A DNA stretch of 64,000 nt from Hydractinia symbiolongicarpus (lineage: Eukaryota; Cnidaria; Hydrozoa; Anthoathecata; Hydractiniidae): the NCBI RefSeq assembly GCF_029227915.1, contig NC_079885.1, forward strand, positions 26,971,001 to 27,035,000, in the 5' to 3' direction. Positions 37,142 to 49,496 of this stretch are shown here, in pieces; the stretch's first letter is position 1; every line of letters begins with the position of its first letter. The notes under the pieces were generated by a model. The model was not told the DNA's origin. It saw nothing but the letters and a program-made list of their open reading frames with translations, and made no database searches. A program made the position numbers and the translations under genes.

Positions 37142-40100
37142 TCACAACCGACGACATCTTCTCAAAGTAGCATTTTCACTCTTCAAGCTCTCATCTATCG
37201 AATGTTGTTGCACAAGTGATTGTGGTTTACCATTGCTATGCACAATCTCAACAGAGTAGTGCGTTTGTTGATCGGCGTCAAAACTTTTCTTGGTATGACT
37301 ATGCTGCAACGTTTTGTGTCGTAACAACATTTCTTCGTGGTTACCGTGAATTTCATCCCGGTTACGAACCATTGCTTCGTAACTGCGATGAACTGTTTCG
37401 TCAGTCCGTTGAAGTGTTTCAGACTCATTAGGCGACATATAAAATGCACGTCGTACTGGACTGAATGTTTTCAAATCACATCTGTTAATCTCGGCTCGTA
37501 TGCAGCGTTGGTTTAGAGGAAGCTCTTCTTCATCGCCACGTTGTACTTGCTGTAGATAATGCTCGCGTAAACTTCTTCTGCGAACCTTTCGTTGCTTATG
37601 AATGCAGCGATACGACAATGCAGCGGCGGTTATTAGAATGAGGACGATAATGCATGAGCTACCGATAATCATCCATGTAAGATCACTTATGCCATCTTTT
37701 GTCTTTTGTTTCTAGGCGATAAAAAATGCAAAAATGATGAATCGTAAATTCTTTTGTTTGTAAACAAAATACTAACACGCCATATTCTAAACAAACATTC
37801 TATGCGAGATGTATAATGACAAAGAGGACTTGCTACGCATGACCTGTGATTGTCTAGTGTCCAGTCCTCAATTTAGTAAATGACTTACCTTGGAGGTTAT
37901 TATTTCTGATGTTCCTTTTCTTTCTTTTTTGTCTGTTTCCCAGCCTTAAAAAAATAGACGTCAAATATTAGAAACTTACTTTTCATTTGAATGCGAGTTA
38001 ATTGCCGTCTGAGAAAAAAGTTGCTCGTCGTCTGAGTGAAAATTATCTTTACAGTTGCTGGTCATTGGTATAAAAACCAATCTCGTTCCCAGAGCATCTT
38101 GTATATTTCCTGGCATTGGAACAGCGATACATCCCGATGTCAGAAGGGATACAAGATGCTCTGAGGACGAGGCTGATAAAAACATAACAAAAAAGATTTT
38201 TCTTTTTTCTTTGTCTGCCACTCTCGGACGACGAAAACAGGTCCTAGGATCGAGGTTGAGTAAAAATGCTCATACAACACAAGCTTACCAGTTTCATTGG
38301 AATTTTGTGTTGTCAGTGACGGTAAGCCCATTGACACATTATCGAAATCTAGAATGACACAAAATTAATCCTTGCACATCAATATATCAACAAACCAACA
38401 TGTCAATAAACTTTCCAAAATTAAAAATGATATTTGTAAAATGTTAGTTTAACAAAAGAATTTTGGAATTTTTATTACACGACATGAAGTGCGAGGATAC
38501 AATTCACACGCTTCTTAACACTACACAGAAGTATATTTCACATTCAAACCTGCGTCGAGGAACATGTCAGCTCGACAGCCACTTTTAATGTTCCCAACAC
38601 GTGTGACACTGTAGTCAGCCCAGTCCCGTGTAATTCGAAGCAAATCGAACTAAACAGACAAAATATTCATTATACATTTACACTAGCTACTGTTTCATTA
38701 GACGTTGTTCCAATGGTACATTTACACTAGCTACTGTTTCATTAGACGTTGTTCCAATGGTACATTTACACTAGCTACTGTTTTATTAGACGTTGTTCCA
38801 ATGGTACATTTACACTAGCTACTGTTTTATGAGAATGAGACGTTATCCCAACTATTTACACCTTAATTCAAAATAGTAAGCACTTACCCCACTAATTATG
38901 ATATCTTGCAAGCACCCAGTGAAGTGTTTTTGACTTCGTGACATGGACAGTGCATTTGGGTCTTCAAGACCTCCCACGTACACGTATGTTATGTTTAGAG
39001 ACCCAGGCGGTAGGGAATAATCGTCAACATTACTTTGTTTGACATATTTTCTCACCGATGTACTAAAACAATAATTTATTTTCAATGTCGCACGTGCGTA
39101 GCTTTGTAAAAGGACCAGGCAATCAGTTTGGAGAAGGAATAGCCAATCGGGTTGTAGAAAAACTAACCCAATCTCAGTTTGTAGTTAGAAGGAGTGGCCT
39201 ATTGCTTAGTAAAAGGCTAGGTTAGGTAGGAAAACTCTTAACCCCAAAAATAAAATAATTTGAAAAAACATACCCATCATCTAGATGTATAGACATACTT
39301 TTGCCAGTTCTCACTATCCGTAGAAATCTCCAAGATGTTTGATTAATTTTATTGTCTCCTAGTGTGACCACTTCTTCTTTTGTATCTATAATAATATATT
39401 CTTGTATTTATATTTCGTTTTCCTGTGAATTTAAAGGCGCTATGAAACAGATGTTTAATTTCTAATCTTAATGACTTACACGAAAACAGATGGCGGCGTG
39501 AAAAAGTATACAGACATGCACAAAAATAATTATCACGTCCAGCTATCAAGTTTCACCACGGGATCACTGGATTTGAACAACTAAGGCGGGAAAACAAAGT
39601 TGCTTTTTTAGAGTTTGCTCCATGCGTTCAGCCTATTCATTTTCCCGCCAATTATTGAAACTTGCAAAATTTTCTTTTGTTTGAGAGAACGATTACTTTC
39701 ACGGAAAGATGTTGAAACAAATTTTGACAAATGACTCAAAAAAAAAGATTGATATTAAAAAGACTAAAGACGATTTTCCGTGTAGATATTTTATAGGTAA
39801 AGAGAACGCAGTTATTCTTTAAAATAATAGCTGAACGTTTTATCACGTTAAGATTTGCCACCTTGATTGTAAAAATTGTAATATTCAGCTATCATCTCTC
39901 TTCCACTAAAAGTAAACAGAGAGAAGATAAAAGAGATACAAGGTATAGCTTACCTTTTGTTTTAAACACCAGTATCAAAGCCATCTTGTACAGCTCGATG
40001 AACATATAACCATTCTGTAAATTATCACTGGAAGCAAAATACAGAATGCCAGACTGTTGAGCTGGCCTAAACCGTAGCGAAATTTCAGTAGCAAAGCTGT

Positions 40101-42086
40101 TCAATTGTATCCTTGGTCTCCATACCAAGTAATCGGAGCCAAAAAATTGGAGGGATTCCGTTGCTAATACAAAATAGAATTAAATAAAATATATAATAAG
40201 AAGAAAAATGCTGGCAAGCGTTTGCTCGGCGCACGAATTCTTTGTTTACATCAAAATCAAAACCGCTGTTTATGTTGAAAAAATATCTGATTGAAATTAA
40301 GTAGCCTGGTGGTAAAATGTTCACTCACAGTGCGGAAAATTCAATTTCCGGCTGAGTCATTCTAGAAACTACAAAGTGTTAATCGAGCCTTTCAGATTGG
40401 AATTTTACATGAGAATTCAACTGATAACTTAAGCTCGTCTATTTGAGGGGTTTCCATTCTTGCACGGAATTTGTATGACACTAAAAAGAATATCTTGATG
40501 AGCACTTGTAATAAAAAAACGTACCTTGTAAACAAGAGTGCCCCGTGTAACCTGTACCTACACAATCACAACCTGTCTCTACATATTTGTTTAAACAACG
40601 ACCACCATGGTGACAAGTCTGCGTTTCCTGTATTGCGCATGCGTCACGACAGCCTAGAGAGAACAGCATAAACAGAAAAGAATAAATTAAGATAAAAAAA
40701 GTGAACAGTAAATCAAGCAATTTAAGCCCATTTAATTCAACGACATTCTCTAATAAACGCCCTCCCCTATTAGACACCCATCTCCTATTACTTTCTCAAA
40801 AAAAAGTCTCAAAACAATGAATCTCAATTGGAACGTGCAGTTGATTTGTAGACTTTGTATACTACTTGTTGTGTTTCATAAAAAAATTGCCTACCCGTTT
40901 GTGTTCCTTGTTCTTCTTCCGCCACAGCTAAAGATGGCTCCTTATCCAATCCTACTCCATTGTCATAACGAAGCTTACTAATACAACCAACAAACCTATG
41001 TGAATGGATAACAAATGTGATCCGAGCTGACCAAAATAGGTGTTGTTGTTTCATTAGCTAATCGTCAATGTTATTTTTAAATAAAAGTGTGAATTTCAGT
41101 CTTGTCCCTATACTTCTTTTCGTTATTAATATGCGTGCTAGCGCGGGAGAAGTATTACTCGCCCGAGTTACTTATCAGAAAACGAAAAAAAGCCCTGGGA
41201 ACGAGATTGTGTAAAATTTGAAATTAGAAAGTCGAACGTAGTTGCTAACAAATAGGTTTATGTAAGAATATTGAAATACGGATTAAAAGGTGAACTTGTA
41301 CTTCCAGACCGGCCGGGTAGCATTTTTGAAATTTTACATTCAATACAAAAATATGATGAACAATATGCTCACAATACCTCACAATATCGAGTTACAATCC
41401 CATTATCATTTCGGAGAATAATTTTTACTATATAGACAACGTCTTGACGCTGCTGCTCTAAATTTGTTGTTTTTTTTGTTTTAGTAATGTTCCAAATTCA
41501 TAAAACATTAGTTTTTAGAAATATTATTTCGACCGCGTAGACCTTACCTCTTCTCATAGATGGCGTCTGCATCAACAAACGTACGTTGTTTCTTTGGTAC
41601 ACCTCCAGCATATATGGAGGAGTTCAAATGCAAAGCATTTTTCCCAAACGTCATCTCAACCGTTCTCCCATCCAATGTAAAGAGAGTCTGTCTGAATATT
41701 CTTACAACTTCTACAAAATGGTATTTGTTATCGTTCAAATGGTATCCAAGTACCCTCTTGTTGCTAAGAGTTCGTGCTTCGAAATTATTGACATCAAGGT
41801 AGTAACTCAACTGCAGATGAAGCTCCAATCTTTTGTTGTGAAGTTTAAGTTTGATGTAGTTACCTCGCCCCTTCTTCAGTTGATGATCATCTGTGTAGAA
41901 TAAGAGTCCATCAGAATGCTGTGTTTTGAATTTTAGTTTCAGTGTACCCATGTACGTGGCGTTCCATGGTTTGTACTTTGCGTAGGATTGCTTCTTTTCA
42001 CCATAGAATGTTTTTACATCTGCGATGGAGAACCGCAGTGCAGTTATGACCACGCAACAGTGAAATACGCGACGATACATTTTCAT
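37142..42086 (-). CDS. short neurexin-like LamG-EGF-LamG single-pass membrane protein (9 exons, 663 aa)
   Basis: Exons from 5' to 3' on the minus strand: 42086-41548, 40995-40895, 40653-40525, 40163-39954, 39385-39274, 39062-38888, 38649-38550, 37944-37889 and 37711-37142 (1,992 nt, phases consistent, all GT-AG). The product is a cell-surface adhesion or synaptic-type protein. Layout: signal peptide (about 1-22), LamG/LNS domain 1 (about 24-215, with GLLFYTDD and YAGGVPKK), EGF-like domain (about 216-256, six Cys in CHHGGRC and CDCVGTGYTGHSC order), LamG 2 (about 257-456, with SGILYFASS, FTGCLQDI and a closing Cys), a short charged stalk, a transmembrane helix (about 487-508) and a 154-residue cytoplasmic tail ending RRCRRL. 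That is one LamG-EGF-LamG cassette against three in alpha-neurexins. The tail lacks the neurexin-type hydrophobic PDZ ligand. ATG at 42,084-42,086 was chosen because the signal peptide follows at once. A Caspr-like relative is an alternative. Confidence 0.85.
38079..38173. repeat. 95-bp MITE-like element with about 26-bp inverted termini
   Basis: The left end (ATCTCGTTCCCAGAGCATCT, continuing TGTAT) and right end (ATACAAGATGCTCTGAGGAC, continuing GAGGCTG) are inverted repeats with few mismatches. The element lies in intron 7 of the neurexin-like gene. Part of a second copy (CGGACGACGAAAAC to ATCGAGGTTG) follows at about 38,223-38,260. Confidence 0.6.
38673..38850 (+). repeat. 44-bp tandem repeat, four units
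   Basis: TACATTTACACTAGCTACTG starts at 38,673, 38,717, 38,761 and 38,805. The third and fourth units carry a C-to-T change and the fourth decays. It lies in intron 6 of the neurexin-like gene, close to both flanking exons. Confidence 0.85.
41098..41211. repeat. MITE-like element of the CTCGTTCCCAG family
   Basis: A diverged left end (AGTCTTGTCCCTATACTTC) and a well preserved right end (AAGCCCTGGGAACGAGATTG) flank an 80-base centre in intron 1 of the neurexin-like gene. Confidence 0.5.
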
Positions 42087-43674
42087 ACTCACGAGTAGTG
42101 TGTATTAACGACCTTCACAGTATATTAAATTAGGGCAGCTAGAATTTGTTGATTTTGTTTTGTGTACATGACGAAATTAAAAATTTATGTATACGCTTTG
42201 ATCAGTCGAAAATTAGTTCACTTTTCTATTTCATGCATTTTGTGAAGAAAAAAAAACAACAACGACCTCTTCCTGAGATGATAAATAAATTTAATGAGTC
42301 ATGTGAAAATTTCACGAAATTTCTTAAAGGCCACTCTTTAAACCTTTTACAAGCTTAAACATCCCTGGGAACAAGGTTGCTCTAGTTTATTAGTTTTTTA
42401 GCTCTCAGTCCCTAAACCTTCTGTCTCGAGCCCAGAGTTTAAATTTTAACACATTGTGTTTGTCTGATTTCAAGAAATGATGGTTTTCAAGTATATATTC
42501 TTGACCAATGTGTTAGTGACATTGAATAAATTAGTGAATAAAATTTTTCGCTTTTGACTTTTGTTGTCTGAGCATGCGCATAGAATATGTTTCGATTGTT
42601 AGCATTTACAAAAAAAAAGTTGAAACCGTTTGAAACGCGCCAACTTACTAGTATTATCAGGTCAAGAATTTTTTAATTTCTCGCATTCCAGTTCAAAAAA
42701 TAAACAAATCGAACGCGAAAAATCAATCCCAGTAGGAAATTTGACGAATGGAAATTTGACTTAAATCTCTTTTAACATTTACAAAATAGAGATGAAAAAA
42801 CTAACAAAATTATAGTGGGCTCACTTATAAAATATGCTGACACAAGATTTTCTAGTGTCATATGCTCTACTTTCTAAAATATCCTGAAAACTTTAGTTTA
42901 ATACCCCTCTCAAAATGATCCAAAAAATTAATCTTTAAATAAACGCCCACAGCAGGAGATTTATCTTTCTTAAGCCATCCTCAACTTACGACAAAATGTA
43001 GTCACCAATAATTTATTGAATTCTAATAAATAAATATGTAATGAAACTCTAAACTTGTAAAAAAAAGTCATTTTAAAGATGAAATGGAAAAGTAAATTTA
43101 TTTCTAGATGTGTGAAAAATATTTTAATAATTCAAATGTATTTTACAATACATTTCAATTTGAATTTAAAGGACAATTAAATTTAAAACGTTTTTCAAAG
43201 TAAAAACGAAGATGGTAATAATGAGAAAACGAACAAAAGAAAAAAGTACTCCCACCCCAACGCGCCCAGCATTGCAGTTTGAGTTGCACAAATGGACTCT
43301 GCATTAAAAATATTCGAATGCTCACACTCCCCTTTAAATGTAGGGTTATCAGTCCTATGGAAGCCATCTACTAACCGCAGCTTGTGAGGCAGGCATACCT
43401 TTTCCTAAAGAGATAACTCAAACACAATTAAAGAGAATGAAGAACCAACAAGATGGACTAATATGCCATTTCGTCGTGGTGGAATCAGTAGAGGTATCGG
43501 TGCCTAAGGGTTAAGGCACGGTGGCAACTACGAAAGCAGAAAAACATAGACACTTGTCCCCTTTTCTGAATTGGCGAGAAATAGTTAAGTGAATGATGAA
43601 GTCAATATTCCTCTTTCCTTTGTATAAAGCATGATCACACATTTTTCAGTTCTACATATTCTTTCGTTTATAAC
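42087..43674. other. intergenic region upstream of the neurexin-like gene
   Basis: The region holds the putative promoter of the neurexin-like gene (minus strand, just above 42,086) and the 3' flank of astacin gene A. A half MITE terminus lies near 42,363. I see no exon or RNA gene. Confidence 0.4.
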
Positions 43675-46600
43675 TTAACAAAAACTACACGACTTCTTGC
43701 ATCTTTTTTTCATAAACTCTATCCAATGTTTTTCGGCACAATGATGGAGACCCAATTGTTTACAGTTAACAATGACATCAGCACATGACGCTCCTCCTGT
43801 GCTCCCTAAAAATATTTTTACAAGAGAACGATTTAGTATCATTCCTGAATAACAACCTAGAGGTGTTGACATTAAATAAATTTTTGCTCAAAATGAAAAA
43901 TAGTATAAACAAGTTAAAACTAATTTGTCTTTTATCAAAATTTGGAAAGTACATTTCGTGCATTTTTTACACGAACAGTTTAGGCTACTAGTTTAGGCGA
44001 CAGACAGTTACCTCTCCTGGTAGTTACAGTTGATGTTGATTTTGTAATGACGATGTGTGCTGTGGGGGTGGTGGAAGTGGTTGAGGTCTTGACAGCTGCA
44101 GTCGTTGTTGCTTTTGTTACGCCACAATACCCACACACTCTTGGACATTTCTTGCGCATGTAGCTGACAAAGTATTTTTTTGTACACAATCCTTCATGTT
44201 TATCTTTATGACAGGATGGCCCAGTTTCAACACAACCTATACAATGTTGAACTTACTGTACTAACGTAAACTGGAAAGACAGATTAAGCCATAACGTTTG
44301 TTGAGGAATGGTCAATTTCAAGTAACTTCTCAGGAAATTTGTTGACCGTCTAAGCTGCTTAACATTTAAAGTGAATCTGACGTCTTACCTGGAGGCGGTG
44401 AAATGTAGGGCGGAAGCGTTGGATATGTACCTTCTAAATATATAAAGAACATTGACTCACTCCTGTCTTCTATGTGCATACATTTTAAGAGTTAGACGAG
44501 TGTTTCCAGAGTTGGGCGAGTGTGACAAAGTTTGGTGAAATAGATTAAAAGATGGATGCGCAAATGTGGAGAGTTAGACGGTTGTGTTAAGAGTTGGACG
44601 AGCATGTCAAGAGTTTGACAAATACGTTAAATTGTGGATGCGTCTGTTAAATGTTGACGAGGGGTGGGTCAATTTTGTTAAAAATAAAAATGGGAACCTT
44701 AAATTGCAGTTTAAAGCTCCTAAACAGAAAAAAGGATCTCGAGATAAAAATTATTCGTGCTGTGCGCATTAACTTACTACAGCTGTACAATCGGTTGATT
44801 TGTTTAATATCAATGTGAGAAAATCCGCTATCTTGTCCAATTTCGTATTGCTTCGATGGATCCAATGTTTTAATTGTCATCTTCAAATCTTTCCCAAAAG
44901 CGTTGTATCTGTAGTGCATCATTGAGCGGTAGTCGTAAGGCGTTCCTTTCGAGTCGATGTCTGAATAGTTCTGTTTTTTGAAATTGTATGCAAACCCTAC
45001 AGATGAAACAGAACGGGAACCTTTGTCAACAAAAACTAGCACATAATACAAGTTTGTAAACTTCGCTAGAGGGCAAAAATCGGTTACAATGATGAAAAAT
45101 TGCCGTCGAAAAAGCATGGATATTTTGTTTTGAGAAGTACGACATCTATAAGAAATATAACTAAGGATTTACAGCTAGCTATGTTGTGTAACTAAGTACT
45201 TACGACTATCTATGTTATGTAACAAAATTTTCACGTAGTTATCTCGGTCAGGACGACTTTGCTCGTGAAAGAAACCTAAAAAGAGTTACATTACAGTAAA
45301 CATAAAGAGCAAGTCTTGTTGTTGTTGTTGTTGTCGTTGTCAGCGGAGAAAACATTCATAGCCAGTCGTGTTAGTTTATGCATGGTTCATGTTTTTTGTA
45401 ACGACACTGTCCTGACAAATGCTGTGGAGAAGAAACTTCAAAATCAGGCTATCCCCAGCTCAGTTAGAAACTTTGAATGCACAAGAATTGATTTCTAGAT
45501 TCTTATTGCTACCCTAAGAGTAGAAATTAGGGCGATTTTGCCAAAAATTGCCAAAGTTAAGTATTTCCAACATCCGCAAAATCAAATTAACGCTAAAATT
45601 TATTTTTAGTCCTCCGTCAATTAAAAAAATGATTGTTAAGGGAACAGAGTTAAAAAAAATATGTTAGACAAACAAGAAATTTGGTTTAGGAGAATTTTAA
45701 TGAAAAATCTTTTTTTCGGTATTTGACAACAATTAACTTCCTTTTTAAGTTTTTGGTTGTCAGTGTGAAAAATTAAATCTGTTGTTTTGGCACAACTTAA
45801 CTACTTTTTTTAAAAAAAGTAGTTAAGTTGTGCCAAAATTATTTATTTTTAGTTTTCACCAATGTAGTCCCTAATTTTAATAATTTTTGTTTTCCCCCAA
45901 ATAAAATTCCACCAATTCCGCCAAGTTTTCTATCCACCAAATTTTCTTTTTGTCATAACTTCTCTCAAGGTAACTCAAGCGGTGTTATAGACAATAGAGA
46001 AAATTATCAAAGCAAATATTTGGAAAATGAACTCTCTCTTAATCTCTTTACCACAGAGAAGAATACTTGCCTAAACTATGACCTATCTCGTGCATAATTG
46101 TTGCTCGCCACCAACAACCACTGGATAAAGAAACTCCATTTCTTCTTCCGCTGTAACCAACTGGTGACGAACATCTACAAAACAACGTGTTAAAACTTGC
46201 ATCTTATAATCTGTTTATGATTATTCTAATGTTTTGATTTTATTGTCTAGAGTCACTGCTCCACCTTCGCTGCATTTCTCCCAGGTGGGAGCCAGTAAAG
46301 GGTTAAAGACAATATACACATTTTAAATCACAGATTATAAAAACAAAATCTTCTACCCTCCTCCTTTATAAAACTCAATATATCCTTTCTCAGTTGTTCT
46401 TCTTTTGAATCTCAAACATGTATAAGTATGATACTGCTTGATAGCTTCATCAAGTTCTTTCATTGCTTTCTTTTCCCAAGCTGTTTAATTAAAAATGATT
46501 ATGTTATATGTTTGATAAATAAGATGAAAAAACATGAAAATATTGTAGACATACTTAGCTCTCCAGAAATTTCGTAAGGTATAACAGCATTTGGCCATAA

Positions 46601-47354
46601 TTTGTGTTTCACAGAAGCAAATTCGAATCTGCCCGCTTTAATTTCTTCTCTTTGTTGCGGATTCAACAAAATGTCACCTTCAAATAGTCCTGGATCTGAA
46701 CATGAATGGTGCAGGGTAAATTAAAATTATTTACTTTGCTACTTCGACTGTGATTGGAAGAGTTTTGGTGCTTTATCATCCACTAAATTCTTGCAAAAAC
46801 TGGTGGTGAAATTAGATATGCAATATTAAAAAATCAACAGGAATAACAAATTATTATTATCACGTTAATTTTAAATTTCAATGTCAAACTATTATTATTA
46901 CTATTATTTAGCTAGGATAGTCTCTTCAGCCAGGATGGTACTGTTAACAATGAAGGAGCTGCGAAGTGGCTCCCATTTGAGCTATGAAAGGCGTACAAGC
47001 ACAACACTCGCTCAACCTGACAACCGCCTAAGATATCAAACCCATTTTCATGCTGAAATTTAAGCAAGAAGGATCGATTCACACTTTTATGGTCTCTGGC
47101 ATTACCTCGTCAGGGTTTGAGCCCAAGAACTGAAGATTAACGCTCTATAAGCTATCAGTCGATAATTTAACATTAAATTTTAGTCTTCATTTTTATTTAT
47201 TTTATCTTCTTTATTTCACCTCACTTATCCAAGAAAATATAAGAAAAGAATTCAAACACAAAATAAATGAAGTAAGACAATACATACTCCACATTTCATC
47301 AACCCAGTTTCCATAAACCGCACATACCATCAGAATAGCAATTAATAACCTCAT
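43675..47354 (-). CDS. astacin A: secreted astacin metalloprotease with two ShKT domains (9 exons, 375 aa)
   Basis: Exons 5' to 3': 47354-47288, 46695-46555, 46480-46357, 46174-46071, 45275-45204, 44996-44778, 44433-44389, 44236-44012 and 43805-43675 (1,128 nt). A zinc endopeptidase of the M12A family, secreted. Residues 1-15 are a signal peptide. A short propeptide has the FEGD aspartate-switch motif (27-30), whose Asp binds the zinc in the zymogen. The catalytic domain follows, with the complete zinc site HEIGHSLGFFHE (139-150: His139, Glu140, His143, His149) and the Met-turn SMMHY (194-198). Then come a proline-rich hinge (44,389-44,433), ShKT domain 1 (259-295), a Thr-rich linker (about 296-332) and ShKT domain 2 (340-375), which ends at the stop. 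Intron 4 interrupts the zinc site and has a GC donor. The partner gene B lies 3.2 kb upstream. Such proteins occur in cnidarian digestive, developmental and venom settings; which applies here cannot be read from sequence. Confidence 0.93.
44488..44664 (+). repeat. degenerate 20-bp tandem repeat in intron 6 of astacin gene A
   Basis: Nine units based on AGAGTTGGACGAGTGTGTTA start at 44488, 44508, 44528, 44548, 44570, 44590, 44610, 44630 and 44650. Each differs from the consensus at several positions and one is 22 bases long. An old, decaying array. Confidence 0.7.
45785..45838. repeat. 54-bp perfect palindrome
   Basis: TTTTGGCACAACTTAACTAC followed by seven T is mirrored with no spacer and no mismatch by seven A and GTAGTTAAGTTGTGCCAAAA. 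The arms are 27 bases each. It lies in intron 4 of astacin gene A, the intron with the GC donor. Confidence 0.95.
46886..47159 (-). mobile_element. tRNA-derived SINE copy 3 (family A), in intron 1 of astacin gene A
   Basis: On the minus strand it starts CTGATAGCTTATAGAGCG, with box-B-like GGGCTCAAACCC. It continues through the family body (AAAAGTGTGAATCGATCC, ATCTTAGGCGGTTGTC, TAGCTCAAATGGGAGCC) and ends with ATCCTAGCTAAATAATAGTA and further TAA-like repeats. It is collinear with the copy at 55,545. Confidence 0.8.
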
Positions 47355-49496
47355 TACGACAGTTTCATGCAACGAGCTAAACATATAATGCATATATGAA
47401 ACGCGCTGGAGAATTAAAACGGTCTTTACTTAAAATTGTGTCATAGTTCGTTTAAAAATTTACACAGGCTAGAAAAAACCACTTTAACTTTGCTCCAGTT
47501 TTATGAATATATATAAAGATCGCTGTGTGGACAGATGGCCAGTAACTTATCAATTCTGCAGTTTATGTGAGTGTAGGTGCTCAACAAAGTAGACATTGCG
47601 CACGCTTTGTGAAACATATACACACAAACATAAACACGTTTAAGTCAAAGTTTGTGTTAATTAAAATTTCACTGAATTTAGGTCATAGTTTTGCTTATGT
47701 TCACATAATGAACAAGTGTAAACAGTACTTTATAGTGGAATAAGAGAATCTCTGTTATTAAAATAAAATGACTGGGTTAAATGTGCGAGATAAATATTGA
47801 TGTCGCTTTCAAGATCTATGTAACAACCAACAAAACCCTTTCTTGATGCGATGTTTCGGAATTAAAAATTGCAATGCTTGAAGCAAATGGTTATTCAAAA
47901 ATATCAATTATTTTAACCGGGTTTGCTTATAATTTAAAATCGTGTAACGAAGCGTTTGTCAAGATTAATAAATATGCAGAAATTTTGCAATTTTCTCTAG
48001 TTTACCTTTAAAATTTCGGCAAATTTATATTGGAATAAGCCAATTGAAACTAAGCCTTCTCCCCAGCAGGAAAGTGCGCTACCCCTGGGTGTCGGTCTGT
48101 AACTTCTGATTGCCTCACTTTAAGTCATCCATATGGCGTCCGCTAATAAAAATTGAAAAATTAAAATTTCACTACCAACAGGTGGTCGATTACCCCTTTA
48201 TCGTACGGCGACAAAAATAAAAACCTATAAATTATTAAGATTTCGTATCATATTCGACATCTGATTTAAACTCAACACTTACAGCACTTCTTCATCTTCA
48301 GGAAAAAATAAGCTATCATTATACTGTTTCACTGAATTTACTGGAATTCCGACCAACAACCTGTCTTTTATATTTATACTTATTTTAGGATATGTTAGAA
48401 TAAAGTAAATATAATGTACGATAAAGAATGTATAATTTATATGATAGGCAAGTATTCAGAGCGTAATCTTCTCTATCTCGATATTTACAAAAGTGTGTTC
48501 TTATTGTTCATGGTGTACATACCACGTTGGCCACTTGGTATGCACCAGGCTGGCAATATCACACCAAGAACCTTTATTGTCTTTCCTAGTCAATTTCTGC
48601 ATAGTTTAGCAGAAACATAAGTTATGGATGCCTTTTCTAACTATAGTGTTTTACAAACATCAAAATGTTTTTCTGTATTTGTAACGTTTTTAATGCGATT
48701 GTATTTCGACTTATACATTTATTCTATGCACAGGGAACTGAAAATCCAAGATATTTTATCCTTCAAGAGCTTTGAATCATTTCTTGATTACAATGGACAC
48801 AATTCCTGATTATTCTCTACTAAATGATTATAATATTATTATTTTTAATTTGCGCCCGTTTTTCACCCTTTTTACGCCCAAGCACGCAATATTAATTTAT
48901 GAGGGCGTAAAATGCACCCAAACGTTATTTTTTATTTTAGTCGTTCCCAGGACATTTGATAGCCATTTTGTAATAAGGACCCAGGGGCTAACAGACCCTT
49001 AGGACGAGGATATTCAAGAAAATTATGCGTATTCCATTGGTATCGTGTATACGAATTAGGGTTAGGGTTATTATTATGCATAATAAGCAGCTAATATACA
49101 TAATTTCTGAGCTTTTCACAATCCCTGTAACATACACACACACTCAAGCATTAGAATAACAAAATAAGAACAATCCTAGCCGAAAATCTGCACTCATAAA
49201 AACTCTTTTTAAGGTTTCTCTAATTGCTCAGACGACGTCATAAATACCTGGTGCAAATTTTTTTGCCACATTTTATGTAGATTTTGATTATTTAATGAAA
49301 GAGACGGGGTAACGCACGAAAGAGCAAGCAAAAATTAATTTTCTAACGAACTTTTAAATTTTTAGAAAAAATGGCAAAGCATAATAAAATAAATAAAAAA
49401 TAAAACACAGGAAAATATCCTTTTATAGACAATTTAATTTTCTTTATGTGTATAAATTTTTTTTAAAAAAACAGAACTTTTAAGAAATAATGAACT

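Noticed and set aside
49060-49085. Interstitial telomere repeat
   Set aside because: Only about two and a half TTAGGG units; too short to claim a telomere fusion or seeding site.
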